The notes: generated by a model from the letters alone, not told the origin. Counted from the first letter of the stretch, positions 35,546 to 45,001 are shown. The stretch is DNA of 64,000 nt from Geobacter sp. (GCA_009886125.1 VFJK01000154.1:1-64000); one strand, 5' to 3'. Translations and numbers: made by a program.

Positions 35546-37822
35546 ATGCAAAAAAATCAGAAAGAACTGAAATCCGGAAGCATTCTCGATATCAAGCGTG
35601 ATTCATCGGGAAAAATATGGAGCCACGTTCGGCAAAAGTGGCTAATTGAAACTCCAGAAGAACGGGTACGGCAGGAATATGTTTGCTCTCTGGTCAACGA
35701 ATATGAATATTCCCTCGAACAGATGCATGAGGAAATGACGCCACCCGGCGCTCGTGGCACAGCCAATGCCCGCGCTGACATCGCAATCTGGCGCACCATT
35801 GGCGAGAAGAAGAGTCAGGAAAATCCACTTATTGTCGTTGAATGCAAGGCGAATAACGTTACCATCGAACAGGCAACCTACACGCAGGGGGGAAATTATG
35901 CCAACTTCTGCAAAGCCCGTTTCTTCGTCACGCACAACCACCGCCAGACTAAATACTGGAAGGTGGACCATTCAAAGCTCGCCCCCAACTATGCCGAAAT
36001 CAAGGATCTCCCCCATGCCGGGGCTTCCAACAAGGAAATAGAGGACATTCTCAAGAGCCTGCGCACCTTCCGCGAAGACGAGTTCGCCGACCTGCTTCAT
36101 CAATGCCACAACGTTATCCGCAACCGTGAACACCTTGATCCAGCCGCCGCTTTTGACGAGATTGCCAAGATTCTGTTTGTGAAAACCTGGTCAGAACGCC
36201 GCATGCGTGAGCGGGGGGAAAGAAAGAATCTATTTACAGTGGAAATTCTCAATCAACAACTAGTAAAAGACCCGATCAACTCTCTCTTTGACCAAACCAA
36301 GGAATCTTACAAAACCGACAAAATTTTTGATCCGGGTGAGCGCATAAACCTGCGCCCTGCCACCGTTGAAGATATCGTCAAGCGCCTGCAAGCCTACAAC
36401 CTATCCGATACCAGCGAAGACGTGAAGGGGATTGCCTTTGAGCGCTTTCTTGGCCGGACGTTTCGCGGCGAGATCGGCCAGTTCTTCACTCCGCGTAGCA
36501 TCGTCGAATTCATGATTCGCATGGTAGAGCCAAAAGAAGGTGACGTCATCTGCGACCCGGCCAGCGGCTCAGGCGGCTTTCTGATCCGGGCTTTTGAAAT
36601 CATTCGCGAGCAGATCGCCGCCGCTGTTGATCGGGAGTACCAGGAGTTTTCAGCAGAGGTGGAAGGCAAAAAACTCACTGAAGTAAAAAAGGCTGAACAG
36701 TTGCGTGAAAAGTGGGATCAACTGCAAGCTCAGCTCGATCCGGTAAGCGACACTGAACGTCCGGCAAGTGAACGGCAAGCCTCACGTATCTGGCATCTGG
36801 CCAACCGCTGCATCTACGGTACTGACGCCAACGACCGCATGGCCCGCACCAGCAAGATGAACATGATCATGCACGGCGACGGCCACGGCGGCGTGCATCA
36901 CCACAACGGCTTCCTTAATGTCAACGGTATTTTCGAAGGTCGCTTCGACATCATCGTCACCAATCCCCCTTTCGGTTCCAACGTCGAGCCGAGCGATGTT
37001 ATTCTCGAAGAGCAGGTGAAGGTGCCCAGCGCAGCCCGTGAGCGCTACCTGGGTGAGTACGGCGACCCCTATAAACAAGCGCTGGAGCGGGTAGAAAGCG
37101 CTATCGGCTCTCCAATCGGCAAACTGTTTTCACTCCCTGCCAAAAATGCCAAAGGCGAAGTGACCGGCAAGATCAAGACCGAAGTCCTTTTCATTGAGCG
37201 CTGTCTTAACCTGCTTAAGCCGGGCGGTCGGCTCGGAATCGTCCTGCCCGAGGGGATCTTCAACAACCCGTCATTGGCCGCTGTGCGGGAGTTCAGCGAG
37301 GACCGCGCCTATATCCGGGCTGTAGTCAGTCTGCCGCAAGAGACATTTAACTCTTCCGGCGCCAGCGTCAAGGCATCGCTATTGTTCATGCAGAAGTTTA
37401 CGGCAGAGGAGCAGACCCGCTTCGACAGCACGAAAGCAGAGGCTTTCCGGGAGACACGCGACAAGTACGCGGAGGAGATTAAGGCAGAAACAGTAAGGCT
37501 TGAGGCGTTGACAATAGAAACAAAACTGAAACGTAATGCTGAAGCCAGCAAGGCGGCGCAGAAGGAATTGGCTGACTTCAAGAAACGGATGGAAGAGCGG
37601 ATAAAAACCGAGTCTCGCGCCCTGCTGAAAGAGAGGTTTGCTTATCCGATCTTCCTCTACGAGGCCGAAAAAGTGGGCATCTCCGCCACCGGCGAAGAGG
37701 ATGTCAACGAGCTTTATCCGGGGAAGAACTTTCCAGCGGAACTCAGCAAGAGTTGTCTGGAGCTGTACGGAGAGTTTCGGGAAAACACGGAGGCATTTAT
37801 GCTGGCTGAGGTGGGTGCATGA
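35546..37822 (+). CDS. Nuclease-methyltransferase fusion R-M protein (HsdR-N + HsdM)
   Basis: The 758-residue protein combines a type I HsdR-like N-terminal nuclease domain with an adenine methyltransferase. A PD-(D/E)xK site is visible as Asp78 (ARADIAIW), Glu99-Cys-Lys101 (IVVECKA) and Gln114. The HsdM part has the helical N-terminal region, GQFFTPR (311-317), motif I DPASGSGGF (337-345) and motif IV NPPF (473-476), then a charged coiled coil. There is no helicase/translocase. Together with the separate specificity gene that overlaps by 4 bases, this is the BcgI-type layout in which one chain cuts and methylates. TTGACC/TATAAG lie immediately upstream with little leader, so the message may be leaderless. 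Confidence 0.85.
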   Translation: MQKNQKELKSGSILDIKRDSSGKIWSHVRQKWLIETPEERVRQEYVCSLVNEYEYSLEQMHEEMTPPGARGTANARADIAIWRTIGEKKSQENPLIVVECKANNVTIEQATYTQGGNYANFCKARFFVTHNHRQTKYWKVDHSKLAPNYAEIKDLPHAGASNKEIEDILKSLRTFREDEFADLLHQCHNVIRNREHLDPAAAFDEIAKILFVKTWSERRMRERGERKNLFTVEILNQQLVKDPINSLFDQTKESYKTDKIFDPGERINLRPATVEDIVKRLQAYNLSDTSEDVKGIAFERFLGRTFRGEIGQFFTPRSIVEFMIRMVEPKEGDVICDPASGSGGFLIRAFEIIREQIAAAVDREYQEFSAEVEGKKLTEVKKAEQLREKWDQLQAQLDPVSDTERPASERQASRIWHLANRCIYGTDANDRMARTSKMNMIMHGDGHGGVHHHNGFLNVNGIFEGRFDIIVTNPPFGSNVEPSDVILEEQVKVPSAARERYLGEYGDPYKQALERVESAIGSPIGKLFSLPAKNAKGEVTGKIKTEVLFIERCLNLLKPGGRLGIVLPEGIFNNPSLAAVREFSEDRAYIRAVVSLPQETFNSSGASVKASLLFMQKFTAEEQTRFDSTKAEAFRETRDKYAEEIKAETVRLEALTIETKLKRNAEASKAAQKELADFKKRMEERIKTESRALLKERFAYPIFLYEAEKVGISATGEEDVNELYPGKNFPAELSKSCLELYGEFRENTEAFMLAEVGA

Positions 37823-39201
37823 CAACGGCTGCAACCGCACGACCACGAGCCTTTGCAGTCTGGTTCAAAGATTTGGATCGTTGGGATACAACCTATTTTC
37901 GAGGGATCAGTTGGGCCTGGCCCAAAGAGTATTTTGTTACAATTGGTTCTGTACTCGAAGCCAAGTCTATTGCAGTAGATTCAAAGCTTCCGAATGCAGA
38001 CAAACCAATTATCGACAAAATCACTTTTGGAGGAGCCATATTCCTTACGGATACCGATGCACGTACTTTCTACAAAGGACGCCTATTTTGGGCTAATGCT
38101 GGCGATTTCATTTATAGCAAAATCAGGGTTAAACAGGGCTCCTGTGCGATCGTACCTTCTACAATCCCTGCCATTGCAGTCAGTACGGAGTATCCGGTTT
38201 ATAGGATTGCGTCAAACAAAGTATTGCCTGAATATTTTTCATTGTTGGTTCGATGTCAGCCGTTTCTGAAAATACTGGATGGCATTTCCCATGGCGGTTC
38301 AACAAAAACAAGAATTCATCCTTCGCAATTTGAGTCGATCTTAATTCCAATTCCGCCCTTGTCCATTCAACATGCAATTGTAGGCCGATGGCAGCAAGCA
38401 CAAACGGAAATTGCGGCAGCGCATACTCATTCGGACACACAGGAAAGACAGCGTAAACTCATCTTTCTTGCCGCTCTCGGTAATGCCGGGATTGCGCCAA
38501 CAGACAAGCAGCGTTGTTTCGCGCTTCCATGGTCAAAAGTTGACCGCTGGAGCATCGAATACCTACAACGAGCCTGTTTCGGCGAGGGTTCCTTCAAGTG
38601 GCGCTTTCCGTGTGAACCGTTATCAGCCCTGTGCAAAGGCCAGAGCGGCGGAACTCCTCTAACGTCGAATGCGAGACTTTGGGATGGCGCCATACCGTGG
38701 GTTTCACCAAAAGACATGAAAGTTTTCCGGATTTCAGATTCCCAAGATCACATCAGCGAAGAGGCAGTTGAATGTTCATCCGCCCCCATGATTCCGGCAA
38801 AATCTGTCTTGATTGTGGTGCGAAGTGGCATATTACAACGCTTAGTGCCGATTGCTATTAATGAAGTTTCCGTCTCAATAAATCAGGATATACGCGCCTT
38901 CACCGTGACAGATGAAAGGCTTTTGCCAGATTTTTTAGCTCACTTTCTGGAAGCCCGTTCAGACGACCTGTTAAGCTTGGTTAAATGGAGCACGACGGTG
39001 CAAAGTATCAATCGGGAAGAACTGGAAGCCTATCCAATTCCACTGCCACCAGTCAATGTTCAGCAGCGCATTGTTGAAGAAGCAGAGAAGATGCGCGCCG
39101 AGGTTACAGGGAAGCGAGATACTGCAAAGCTGCTTTCTGAGAGCATCAAGTCCGAAATCGAGGCGATGATTTTGGGGACAAAGACGGTCGATACACAGTA
39201 A
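37819..39201 (+). CDS. hsdS: Specificity subunit HsdS of the fusion R-M system
   Basis: The 460-residue protein has two target-recognition domains, each ended by the family's spacer helix. The first half ends ESILIPIPPLSIQHAIVGRW plus a helix. The second starts near WSKVDRWSIEYL and ends YPIPLPPVNVQQRIVEEAE plus a helix. Two such halves predict a bipartite DNA target. It overlaps the nuclease-methyltransferase gene by 4 bases (ATGA) and precedes the AlbA_2 gene by 20 nt, so the three are probably co-transcribed. Confidence 0.9.
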   Translation: MTTAATARPRAFAVWFKDLDRWDTTYFRGISWAWPKEYFVTIGSVLEAKSIAVDSKLPNADKPIIDKITFGGAIFLTDTDARTFYKGRLFWANAGDFIYSKIRVKQGSCAIVPSTIPAIAVSTEYPVYRIASNKVLPEYFSLLVRCQPFLKILDGISHGGSTKTRIHPSQFESILIPIPPLSIQHAIVGRWQQAQTEIAAAHTHSDTQERQRKLIFLAALGNAGIAPTDKQRCFALPWSKVDRWSIEYLQRACFGEGSFKWRFPCEPLSALCKGQSGGTPLTSNARLWDGAIPWVSPKDMKVFRISDSQDHISEEAVECSSAPMIPAKSVLIVVRSGILQRLVPIAINEVSVSINQDIRAFTVTDERLLPDFLAHFLEARSDDLLSLVKWSTTVQSINREELEAYPIPLPPVNVQQRIVEEAEKMRAEVTGKRDTAKLLSESIKSEIEAMILGTKTVDTQ

Positions 39202-39221
39202 ACGCATGGAGTGATCAGAGC

Positions 39222-40898
39222 ATGACCGAAAAAGAACTGCGCGAACACTTGCAACGCCAGTATCCCATTGAAAACGAGAGCTGCGAGTGGAAGGAGTTCA
39301 AGAGCCTGTCCCATGCCGTTTCAGGCGACAAGGGCAAGGACATCATTTCGTACATCTCGGCGCTTGCCAATATGGATGGTGGCGAGCTGATAATCGGTGT
39401 CATGGACAAGACTCTTGACATTGTTGGCATTGAAAATCTGCACTCCTACACTCCGGAAAACATTCGTCTACGCATCCTCAACAAATGTCCAAACCTCGAT
39501 TCGGAGGGGTTCCGTGTGGAGCAATTCATTACCTCCGATACTGCCAAGCGCGTATGGGTCTTCCATGTTTCCTGCCATAAACCACGTCTGCCGGTTTACG
39601 CCCATGACAAGGCATGGCAGCGCATCGACGACAGTTTGGTAGAACTTCGCCCCGAACGGTTGGCAAGCATTCTCGCTGAGCCGATTGAAGTGGTGGATTG
39701 GACAGCTCAGATTGTGCAGGACGCATCAATCGATGATCTCGACCCGGCTGCATTGGCTTTGGCACTGGACAAATTCAGTGAGAAAAATAAGAACTCATCG
39801 TTTGCGGACGAGATTGCCGGATGGGATACGCGAACATTCCTGGACAAGGCGAAGGTTACCATTCAGGGGAACATAACCCGCTCCGCATTGATACTGCTTG
39901 GCAAGCCCGAATCCGTGCACTTTCTTTCTCCTGCCATGACACAGATTACCTGGAAGCTTGAGGGCGAAGAGCGCGCCTATGAACATTTCGATCCTCCCTT
40001 TCTTTTAGCCACAACTGCCGTCCTGCACCGTATCCGCAACATCAAGTACAAGATATTTCCCGACAACCAGTTACTGGCTACAGAGGTCAACAAATACGAT
40101 ACGCGGGTAATCCTTGAGGCTTTGCACAACTGCATTGCACACCAGGACTACTCATTATGCTCGCGCATCGTTGTGACCGAGAAAGTTGATCGGCTGATCT
40201 TCGAGAATGCCGGCAGCTTTTTTGACGGCAAGCCGGAGGACTATTTCATCGGGGAGCGGACGCCACAGCGCTATCGTAATCACTGGCTTGCGCAAGGCAT
40301 GGTCAACCTGAACATGATTGATACGGTTGGTCACGGCATCCATACCATGATCATAACCCAGCGCCAAAGGTACTTCCCTCTCCCTGACTACAGCAAATCC
40401 GAAAAACTAAAAGTAGTGTTGGAGATATTCGGACACCTTATAGACGAAAATTATACCAAGCTATTGTTGGAGAGACAGGATTTACCACTTTCTACGGTCA
40501 TACTGCTTGACCGTACCCAGAAGCGTCAGCCAATCACTGACGATGCGGCTACGATGCTGCGCAAGGCCGGGTTAATCGAAGGCAGAAAGCCCGGTTTCTT
40601 TGTTTCGGCGAAAGTTGCCGCTGCTACCAACACCAAGACGATTTACACTCGTAACCGCGGCATTGATAAAGCTCGCCTCAAGGAATTCGTGCTTCAGCAT
40701 ATCAAGGAATTCGGCCCTACGCCTCGCACCCAGTTTGAAGAGTTGCTGTTCTCAATGCTGCCTGCGGTTCTCAGTAATGAGAAAAAAAAGAACAAGGTGA
40801 AAAATCTTCTGACGGAGATGCGCATGACAGACAAGAGCGTTCGATGCCGAACAATAAACGGGGCTTCTCTGTGGGAACTTGAAAACAATGGCGTTTAA
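39222..40898 (+). CDS. Schlafen AlbA_2 domain ATPase-like protein, copy 1
   Basis: The 558-residue protein begins with an AlbA_2/Schlafen-type domain (ESCEWKEFKS, then DIISYISALANMDGGELIIGV, about 20-130). The middle holds a GHKL-like ATP-binding region recognisable by EALHNCIAHQDY (N-box-like) and FENAGSF. The C-terminus (about 440-558) looks like winged helices. This is the COG2865 class often found beside type I restriction genes. Molecular activity is unknown; DNA binding or a regulatory or abortive role are possible. It directly follows hsdS, and a relative sits in the second R-M locus at 57047. Confidence 0.82.
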   Translation: MTEKELREHLQRQYPIENESCEWKEFKSLSHAVSGDKGKDIISYISALANMDGGELIIGVMDKTLDIVGIENLHSYTPENIRLRILNKCPNLDSEGFRVEQFITSDTAKRVWVFHVSCHKPRLPVYAHDKAWQRIDDSLVELRPERLASILAEPIEVVDWTAQIVQDASIDDLDPAALALALDKFSEKNKNSSFADEIAGWDTRTFLDKAKVTIQGNITRSALILLGKPESVHFLSPAMTQITWKLEGEERAYEHFDPPFLLATTAVLHRIRNIKYKIFPDNQLLATEVNKYDTRVILEALHNCIAHQDYSLCSRIVVTEKVDRLIFENAGSFFDGKPEDYFIGERTPQRYRNHWLAQGMVNLNMIDTVGHGIHTMIITQRQRYFPLPDYSKSEKLKVVLEIFGHLIDENYTKLLLERQDLPLSTVILLDRTQKRQPITDDAATMLRKAGLIEGRKPGFFVSAKVAAATNTKTIYTRNRGIDKARLKEFVLQHIKEFGPTPRTQFEELLFSMLPAVLSNEKKKNKVKNLLTEMRMTDKSVRCRTINGASLWELENNGV

Positions 40899-40918
40899 AT
40901 TTTAAATTTTCTATAGAT

Positions 40919-40957
40919 TTTAAACGGGCTTTAAACGGGCTTTAAACGGGCTTTAAA
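40919..40957. repeat. Tandem 11-bp repeat TTTAAACGGGC x3
   Basis: Three exact units of TTTAAACGGGC (40919-40951) plus a partial TTTAAA follow the AlbA_2 stop, next to an AT-rich GTTTAAA...TTTAAAC inverted repeat. The remainder of the 310-bp gap to 41209 is AT-rich promoter-like DNA without a gene. Confidence 0.7.
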
Positions 40958-41208
40958 AAGTATAATCACTTTAACATGCTGAAATTATTTATGTAACTTG
41001 CTTGTAGCAGCGTTTATTTAATTCATTTATTTATTAACAAAACGCTGCATTTTCATCAGAAATCCAGACCGCACGTCTCGGCTTTCCTCCTTCACAATAT
41101 GCCCACATCTAACATATATGACTTATATATTGCATGATATTACGTATTTATGTTATATAAATATTACATACATTGTTCATCTTATCAATTGACAGAAGGG
41201 AGTATCCC

Positions 41209-42276
41209 ATGATTTTGCGCGAGGTTAGAGAGCTTGCCGGAGTGGGACAGGAATCGCTGGGCGAACAGATTGGTGTTACGCGCCAGACCATAGCTGCATG
41301 GGAGCGGGGAGACCGCGAACCTTCGATGCAGCAGGTCGTAAAACTCTGCCGGATTCTGAATGTGCCGATTGACGTTATGCTTGGCGCCGACAACGCAGCG
41401 GAACCGGTGCTGTTGTTCCGTGCCGATGCAGCAGAGACGCTTTCACCAGGCTTTAGAAAAGTTTTGACCCGCAAGGCGTGTGACTATGCGGAAATAGAGA
41501 AGCTGGCCGGTGCCCTGCCGAATCTGCCGGGCTCTCGGCCACTAACCACATTTGACCCTCACCTGGTCGAACAGGTGGCGCATGAAGTGCGGGACTGGCT
41601 GGGAGTTGAGGACGCCCCGCTCGGTGATGTCCTGTCGCTTTTGGAAGGCAAGGGGCTTAAGATTTTTCTGCAAAAACTGCCTGACTCCGTTTCCGGGTTT
41701 TCGGCCTATACAGATGAAGTCGGCGGAGCAATCTTTGTCAATGAGGGGCATCACACTGAAAGACAATATTTCACTGCGCTCCATGAGCTCTCCCACCTCA
41801 TCTTTCATCGCAAGGAGTACCAATCTCCGGCAGGAACGGCTGCGAAAGTGGGCAAGTCGGACCCGCGGGAACAGGCGGCAAACTTTCTTGCCGGGGCAGT
41901 GCTATTGCCACGGAATATGGTCGAAGCTGAGCTGCACCCCTACCGTAACCGCTGGCTGCCGTTTTCTCTGTTGGGAGACATCAAGCGGCGCTACTCGGTA
42001 AGCATGAGAACCGTGCTGGTCCGTGCCGGTCAACTCGGCATTATCTCATCCAGACAATCTTTCCAGCAGATCGCCAAGATCAATGAAAAATACGGCAAGG
42101 AAGATGAGCCGGTGGACCTGAAACACCCCGAATCACTCCGCCGCTTGAATCGATTGGTCTATCAGGCGCTGATTGAGGAAAAGATTACAACTTCCAAGGC
42201 CGCCGAGGTCCTGGGGGTGCCGGTTCACGAGGTCAGGGACGAACTTGCAAAATGGCTTTCCGAGGAACTGGTTTGA
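41209..42276 (+). CDS. XRE regulator fused to ImmA/IrrE metallopeptidase
   Basis: Residues 1-60 form an XRE helix-turn-helix (EQIGVTRQTIAAWERGDREPS). Residues about 120-260 form an ImmA/IrrE (COG2856) peptidase-like domain with the zinc motif HELSHLIFH and GGAIFVNEG before it. The C-terminal part has a further helical region (TSKAAEVLGVPVHEVRDEL). Start at 41209 follows GAAGGGAG. XRE-ImmA proteins often act as antitoxin-like or stress-relief regulators that are degraded or cut repressors. The next gene, a PIN protein, overlaps its stop codon, so the pair is a likely toxin-antitoxin unit. Confidence 0.88.
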   Translation: MILREVRELAGVGQESLGEQIGVTRQTIAAWERGDREPSMQQVVKLCRILNVPIDVMLGADNAAEPVLLFRADAAETLSPGFRKVLTRKACDYAEIEKLAGALPNLPGSRPLTTFDPHLVEQVAHEVRDWLGVEDAPLGDVLSLLEGKGLKIFLQKLPDSVSGFSAYTDEVGGAIFVNEGHHTERQYFTALHELSHLIFHRKEYQSPAGTAAKVGKSDPREQAANFLAGAVLLPRNMVEAELHPYRNRWLPFSLLGDIKRRYSVSMRTVLVRAGQLGIISSRQSFQQIAKINEKYGKEDEPVDLKHPESLRRLNRLVYQALIEEKITTSKAAEVLGVPVHEVRDELAKWLSEELV

Positions 42277-42755
42277 TCCTCCTGGCAGATACCAGCATAT
42301 TGATTGATCTAGAGCACGTTGGCGGGGTCGCAGTATTACCACGCATCGCACCCTGCGAAATACTGGACGTGGTGCTGGCTGAGTGCGAACACGCCAGTCA
42401 GCCCGAGCTGGTGCAGAACATAAAACAATCCGGAATTACCGTGGTCGAGACCTCAATTGATCTCGCCAGCAGAGCATCTAACCTGCGGCGGGGCGGAGTC
42501 AGCACCATTGACATGATGACCTTGTGCCATGCAAAAGAGCGCGGGCATGCAGTCCTCGCAGGTGATCGTCCATTGCGTGAGAGGTGCAAGGAAGAAGGAG
42601 TTGAGTTCCGTGGGAGTATCTGGATAGTTGAAGAGGCTCACCGACTTCAGATTCTTAAGGCCGCAGAACTTTTACGGTGGCTGATGGTCTGGCCGACGGT
42701 TGGCAGAAGGCTTCCTACGGATGAGCTGGAAAGATTGCGACAACTCCTCTCCTAA
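42273..42755 (+). CDS. PIN-like protein partnered with XRE-ImmA
   Basis: The 160-residue product begins LILLADTSILIDLEHV with the first PIN aspartate. It has acidic positions in DVVLAECEHA, TIDMMTLCHAKE and LAGDRPLRERC, consistent with a PIN-type RNase site. TTG at 42273 is chosen: GAGGAA lies 5 nt upstream and the codon overlaps the TGA of the upstream gene. ATG at 42252 is the alternative. Translational coupling to the XRE-ImmA gene suggests a toxin under its control; this is inference. Confidence 0.8.
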   Translation: MILLADTSILIDLEHVGGVAVLPRIAPCEILDVVLAECEHASQPELVQNIKQSGITVVETSIDLASRASNLRRGGVSTIDMMTLCHAKERGHAVLAGDRPLRERCKEEGVEFRGSIWIVEEAHRLQILKAAELLRWLMVWPTVGRRLPTDELERLRQLLS

Positions 42756-42869
42756 GTACATCTAGATTATTGCTTTTGAGCCCACCACCCCCTCCTGCCT
42801 TGCCTTTTTCTCCGGTTCGTGCTAGAAAATACCCTTCTTTCCGGACTTTACATCAGATCAGGAGTTGTT

Positions 42870-43157
42870 ATGAGGATCACCAGAAAAGAGGTGGAGCATG
42901 TCGCCACCCTTGCCCGTCTGAAGCTTGATGAGGAAGAGATTTCGACCTTCACCGGACAGATGGATGCAATTCTTTCTTATGTCGATACACTTTCGCAGTT
43001 GAACACAGACGGGATCATTCCTACTTCGCATGCTGTCCCTATGGAGAACGCTTTCCGTCCTGACGAGACCCGCCCGTCTCTCGGAACGGAAAATGCGCTG
43101 GCAAATGCACCGGAGAGAACAGATGATTTTTTCAAAGTGCCTAAAGTAATAGAATAA
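42870..43157 (+). CDS. gatC: Asp/Glu-tRNA(Asn/Gln) amidotransferase subunit C
   Basis: GatC is the small stabilising subunit of the GatCAB complex that amidates mischarged Glu-tRNA(Gln) or Asp-tRNA(Asn). The 95 residues show the family pattern: VEHVATLARLKLDEEE, QMDAILSYVDTLSQLNTDGI, and the C-terminal APERTDDFFKVPKVIE. ATG at 42870 follows AGGAG. It is followed by gatA across an 81-nt spacer filled with hairpins. Its presence implies that one or both tRNAs are charged by the indirect pathway. Confidence 0.95.
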   Translation: MRITRKEVEHVATLARLKLDEEEISTFTGQMDAILSYVDTLSQLNTDGIIPTSHAVPMENAFRPDETRPSLGTENALANAPERTDDFFKVPKVIE

Positions 43158-43160
43158 AAT

Positions 43161-43220
43161 CAGGTCTAGGTTGAGGTTGAGGTTGAGAGTTTTCTTAACC
43201 TTAACCTTAGCCTTAACCTG
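43161..43220 (+). other. gatC-gatA hairpin built of hexamer repeats
   Basis: CAGGT plus repeats of AGGTTG on the left fold back on CTTAAC repeats on the right, about 25 pairs with G.U wobbles on the plus strand and a 5-nt loop. The hexamer repetition could also expand or contract by slippage. Confidence 0.6.
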
Positions 43221-43237
43221 TGAATCGGAGATTCACA
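43219..43237 (+). promoter_or_regulatory. Hairpin enclosing the gatA ribosome-binding site
   Basis: TGTGAATC pairs perfectly with GATTCACA around the loop GGA. The ribosome site GGAG (43227-43230) is in the loop and first pair, 8 nt before the gatA ATG. Such a structure may tune gatA translation. Confidence 0.55.
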
Positions 43238-43238
43238 A

Positions 43239-44696
43239 ATGGAACTATTTGAACTTACCGTCCATGAACTGCATGAAAAGCTGAAGCGCAAAGAGGTCTC
43301 TTCTGTCGAGGTCACCAAAGCGATGCTTGCCCGGATCGCAGCGACCGACGCTACGGTGAACGCCTTCATAACCGTCTGCCCTGAAGCGGCGCTGGCAAGC
43401 GCAGCAGAGGCTGACAAGCGGATCGCTGGCAAGGAGATGGAGATCCTGACCGGCATCCCGCTGGCACTGAAAGACATCTTCCTGACCAAAGGGATGCGCA
43501 CTACCTGCGCCTCGAAGATCCTTGACTCCTTCGTCCCGCCGTATGATGCGACTTCATGGCTGAAACTGAAGAATCAAGGCGCGGTCCTGCTCGGCAAGCT
43601 GAACCAGGACGAGTTCGCCATGGGCTCATCCTGCGAATCGAGTGCTTTCGGCCCGACCCGCAACCCGTGGAACCCGGAGTGCATCCCCGGCGGCTCTTCC
43701 GGCGGTTCTGCTGCCGCGATTGCGGCGCAACAGGCGATCACCACGCTCGGGACAGACACCGGCGGCTCGATCCGCCAGCCGGCCTCGCACTGCGGCTGTG
43801 TCGGCCTGAAACCGACCTATGGCCGGGTCTCCCGCTACGGGGTCATCGCCTATGCCTCCTCGCTCGATCAGGTCGGTCCGGTGACCCGTGATGTCCGCGA
43901 TGCAGCGATCATGCTTGGCGCGGTGGCCGGTTATGATCCGCTCGACTCCACCAGCGTCGAGCGTCCCGTGCCGGATTATCTGAACTCCCTCCAGCCGGAT
44001 GTCAAAGGGCTGAAGATCGGTCTGCCGAAGGAGTATTACATCGACGGACTCCATCCTGATGTCAAAAAGGCGCTGGAGCTGGCCATCGAGACCTATCGGG
44101 GCATGGGTGCCGAATTCATCGATATCTCCCTCCCCCATACCGACTATGCCGTTGCCTGTTACTACCTGATAGCCACTGCCGAAGCGAGCTCGAACCTGGC
44201 CCGTTACGACGGCGTCCGTTTCGGTCACCGTACCAGCGAGAGCTGCGGACTGAACGAGATGATCTCCCGGAGCCGCGACGAAGGATTCGGCGCAGAAGTC
44301 AAACGACGGATCATGCTCGGCACCTATGCGCTCTCCTCAGGCTATTACGATGCCTACTATATCAAGGCGCAGAAGGTTCGGACCCTGATCATGCAGGACT
44401 TCCTCAAAGCCTTCGAAAAGGTGGACGTCATCCTCACTCCAGTGGCCCCTACCCCTGCCTTCAAAATCGGCGAAAAGAGCAGCGACCCGCTGCAGATGTA
44501 CCTTTCCGACATTTTCACCATCCCGGTAAACCTTGCCGGGACCTGCGGAATTTCGGTACCTGCCGGGATAAGCAAGGACGGCCTCCCTATAGGCCTGCAG
44601 CTGATCGGCAAGCCGTTCTGCGAAGAGACGATCATCCGCGCCGGCTATGCGTTCGAGCAGGCAACGGAGTGGCACACGAAGAAAGCAACTCTATAA
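43239..44696 (+). CDS. gatA: Asp/Glu-tRNA amidotransferase subunit A (amidase)
   Basis: GatA releases ammonia from glutamine for the amidation carried out by GatB. The 485-residue protein carries the amidase signature with the Ser-cisSer-Lys triad: the lysine in PLALKDIF, the serines in [13 protein letters not shown], and the glycine/serine stretch [13 protein letters not shown]. Further family blocks are [17 protein letters not shown] and [13 protein letters not shown]. The gene is preceded by a ribosome site held in a hairpin. gatB follows only after an inserted addiction module. Confidence 0.96.
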   Translation: MELFELTVHELHEKLKRKEVSSVEVTKAMLARIAATDATVNAFITVCPEAALASAAEADKRIAGKEMEILTGIPLALKDIFLTKGMRTTCASKILDSFVPPYDATSWLKLKNQGAVLLGKLNQDEFAMGSSCESSAFGPTRNPWNPECIPGGSSGGSAAAIAAQQAITTLGTDTGGSIRQPASHCGCVGLKPTYGRVSRYGVIAYASSLDQVGPVTRDVRDAAIMLGAVAGYDPLDSTSVERPVPDYLNSLQPDVKGLKIGLPKEYYIDGLHPDVKKALELAIETYRGMGAEFIDISLPHTDYAVACYYLIATAEASSNLARYDGVRFGHRTSESCGLNEMISRSRDEGFGAEVKRRIMLGTYALSSGYYDAYYIKAQKVRTLIMQDFLKAFEKVDVILTPVAPTPAFKIGEKSSDPLQMYLSDIFTIPVNLAGTCGISVPAGISKDGLPIGLQLIGKPFCEETIIRAGYAFEQATEWHTKKATL

Positions 44697-44770
44697 CTTT
44701 GCTGAACGTTTTGTTAACTTCAACAAAACAACCAAAGCGAGTTTGATGGAATACCAAAGGAGGTATCACC

Positions 44771-45001
44771 ATGCCAATGACAGTCCCACAACTTGAAACC
44801 GAACTGTTTAATTTGGATTTGAACACTCGGGCGCATCTGGCGGAAAAGCTGATCCTCAGCATTGATGCCCCAAGCGAAGAAGAAAACCTTAAACTTTGGG
44901 TAGATGAAGCTGAACGACGCCTTGCAGATTTACGCGCAGGCAACGCCAGAGAATATCCTGCTAATGAGGTTTTTCAGAGTCTGAGGGCTGCACTCAAGTG
45001 A
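44771..45001 (+). CDS. Addiction-module antitoxin (RelB/TIGR02574-like)
   Basis: The 76-residue product (ETELFNLDLNTRAHLAEKLI, SIDAPSEEENLKLWVDEAERR, C-terminal ANEVFQSLRAALK) has the pattern of short putative addiction-module components that pair with RelE/ParE-type toxins. AAAGGAGG lies before the ATG. Its stop overlaps the GTG start of the downstream toxin frame (GTGA). Since the toxin is broken by a stop codon, this antitoxin may be an orphan. It lies inside the gat gene series. Confidence 0.8.
   Translation: MPMTVPQLETELFNLDLNTRAHLAEKLILSIDAPSEEENLKLWVDEAERRLADLRAGNAREYPANEVFQSLRAALK

Noticed and set aside
43161-43220. Hexamer repeats between gatC and gatA as a CRISPR or telomere-like array
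   Set aside because: The two halves are complementary and form one hairpin; repeat length is far too short for CRISPR.
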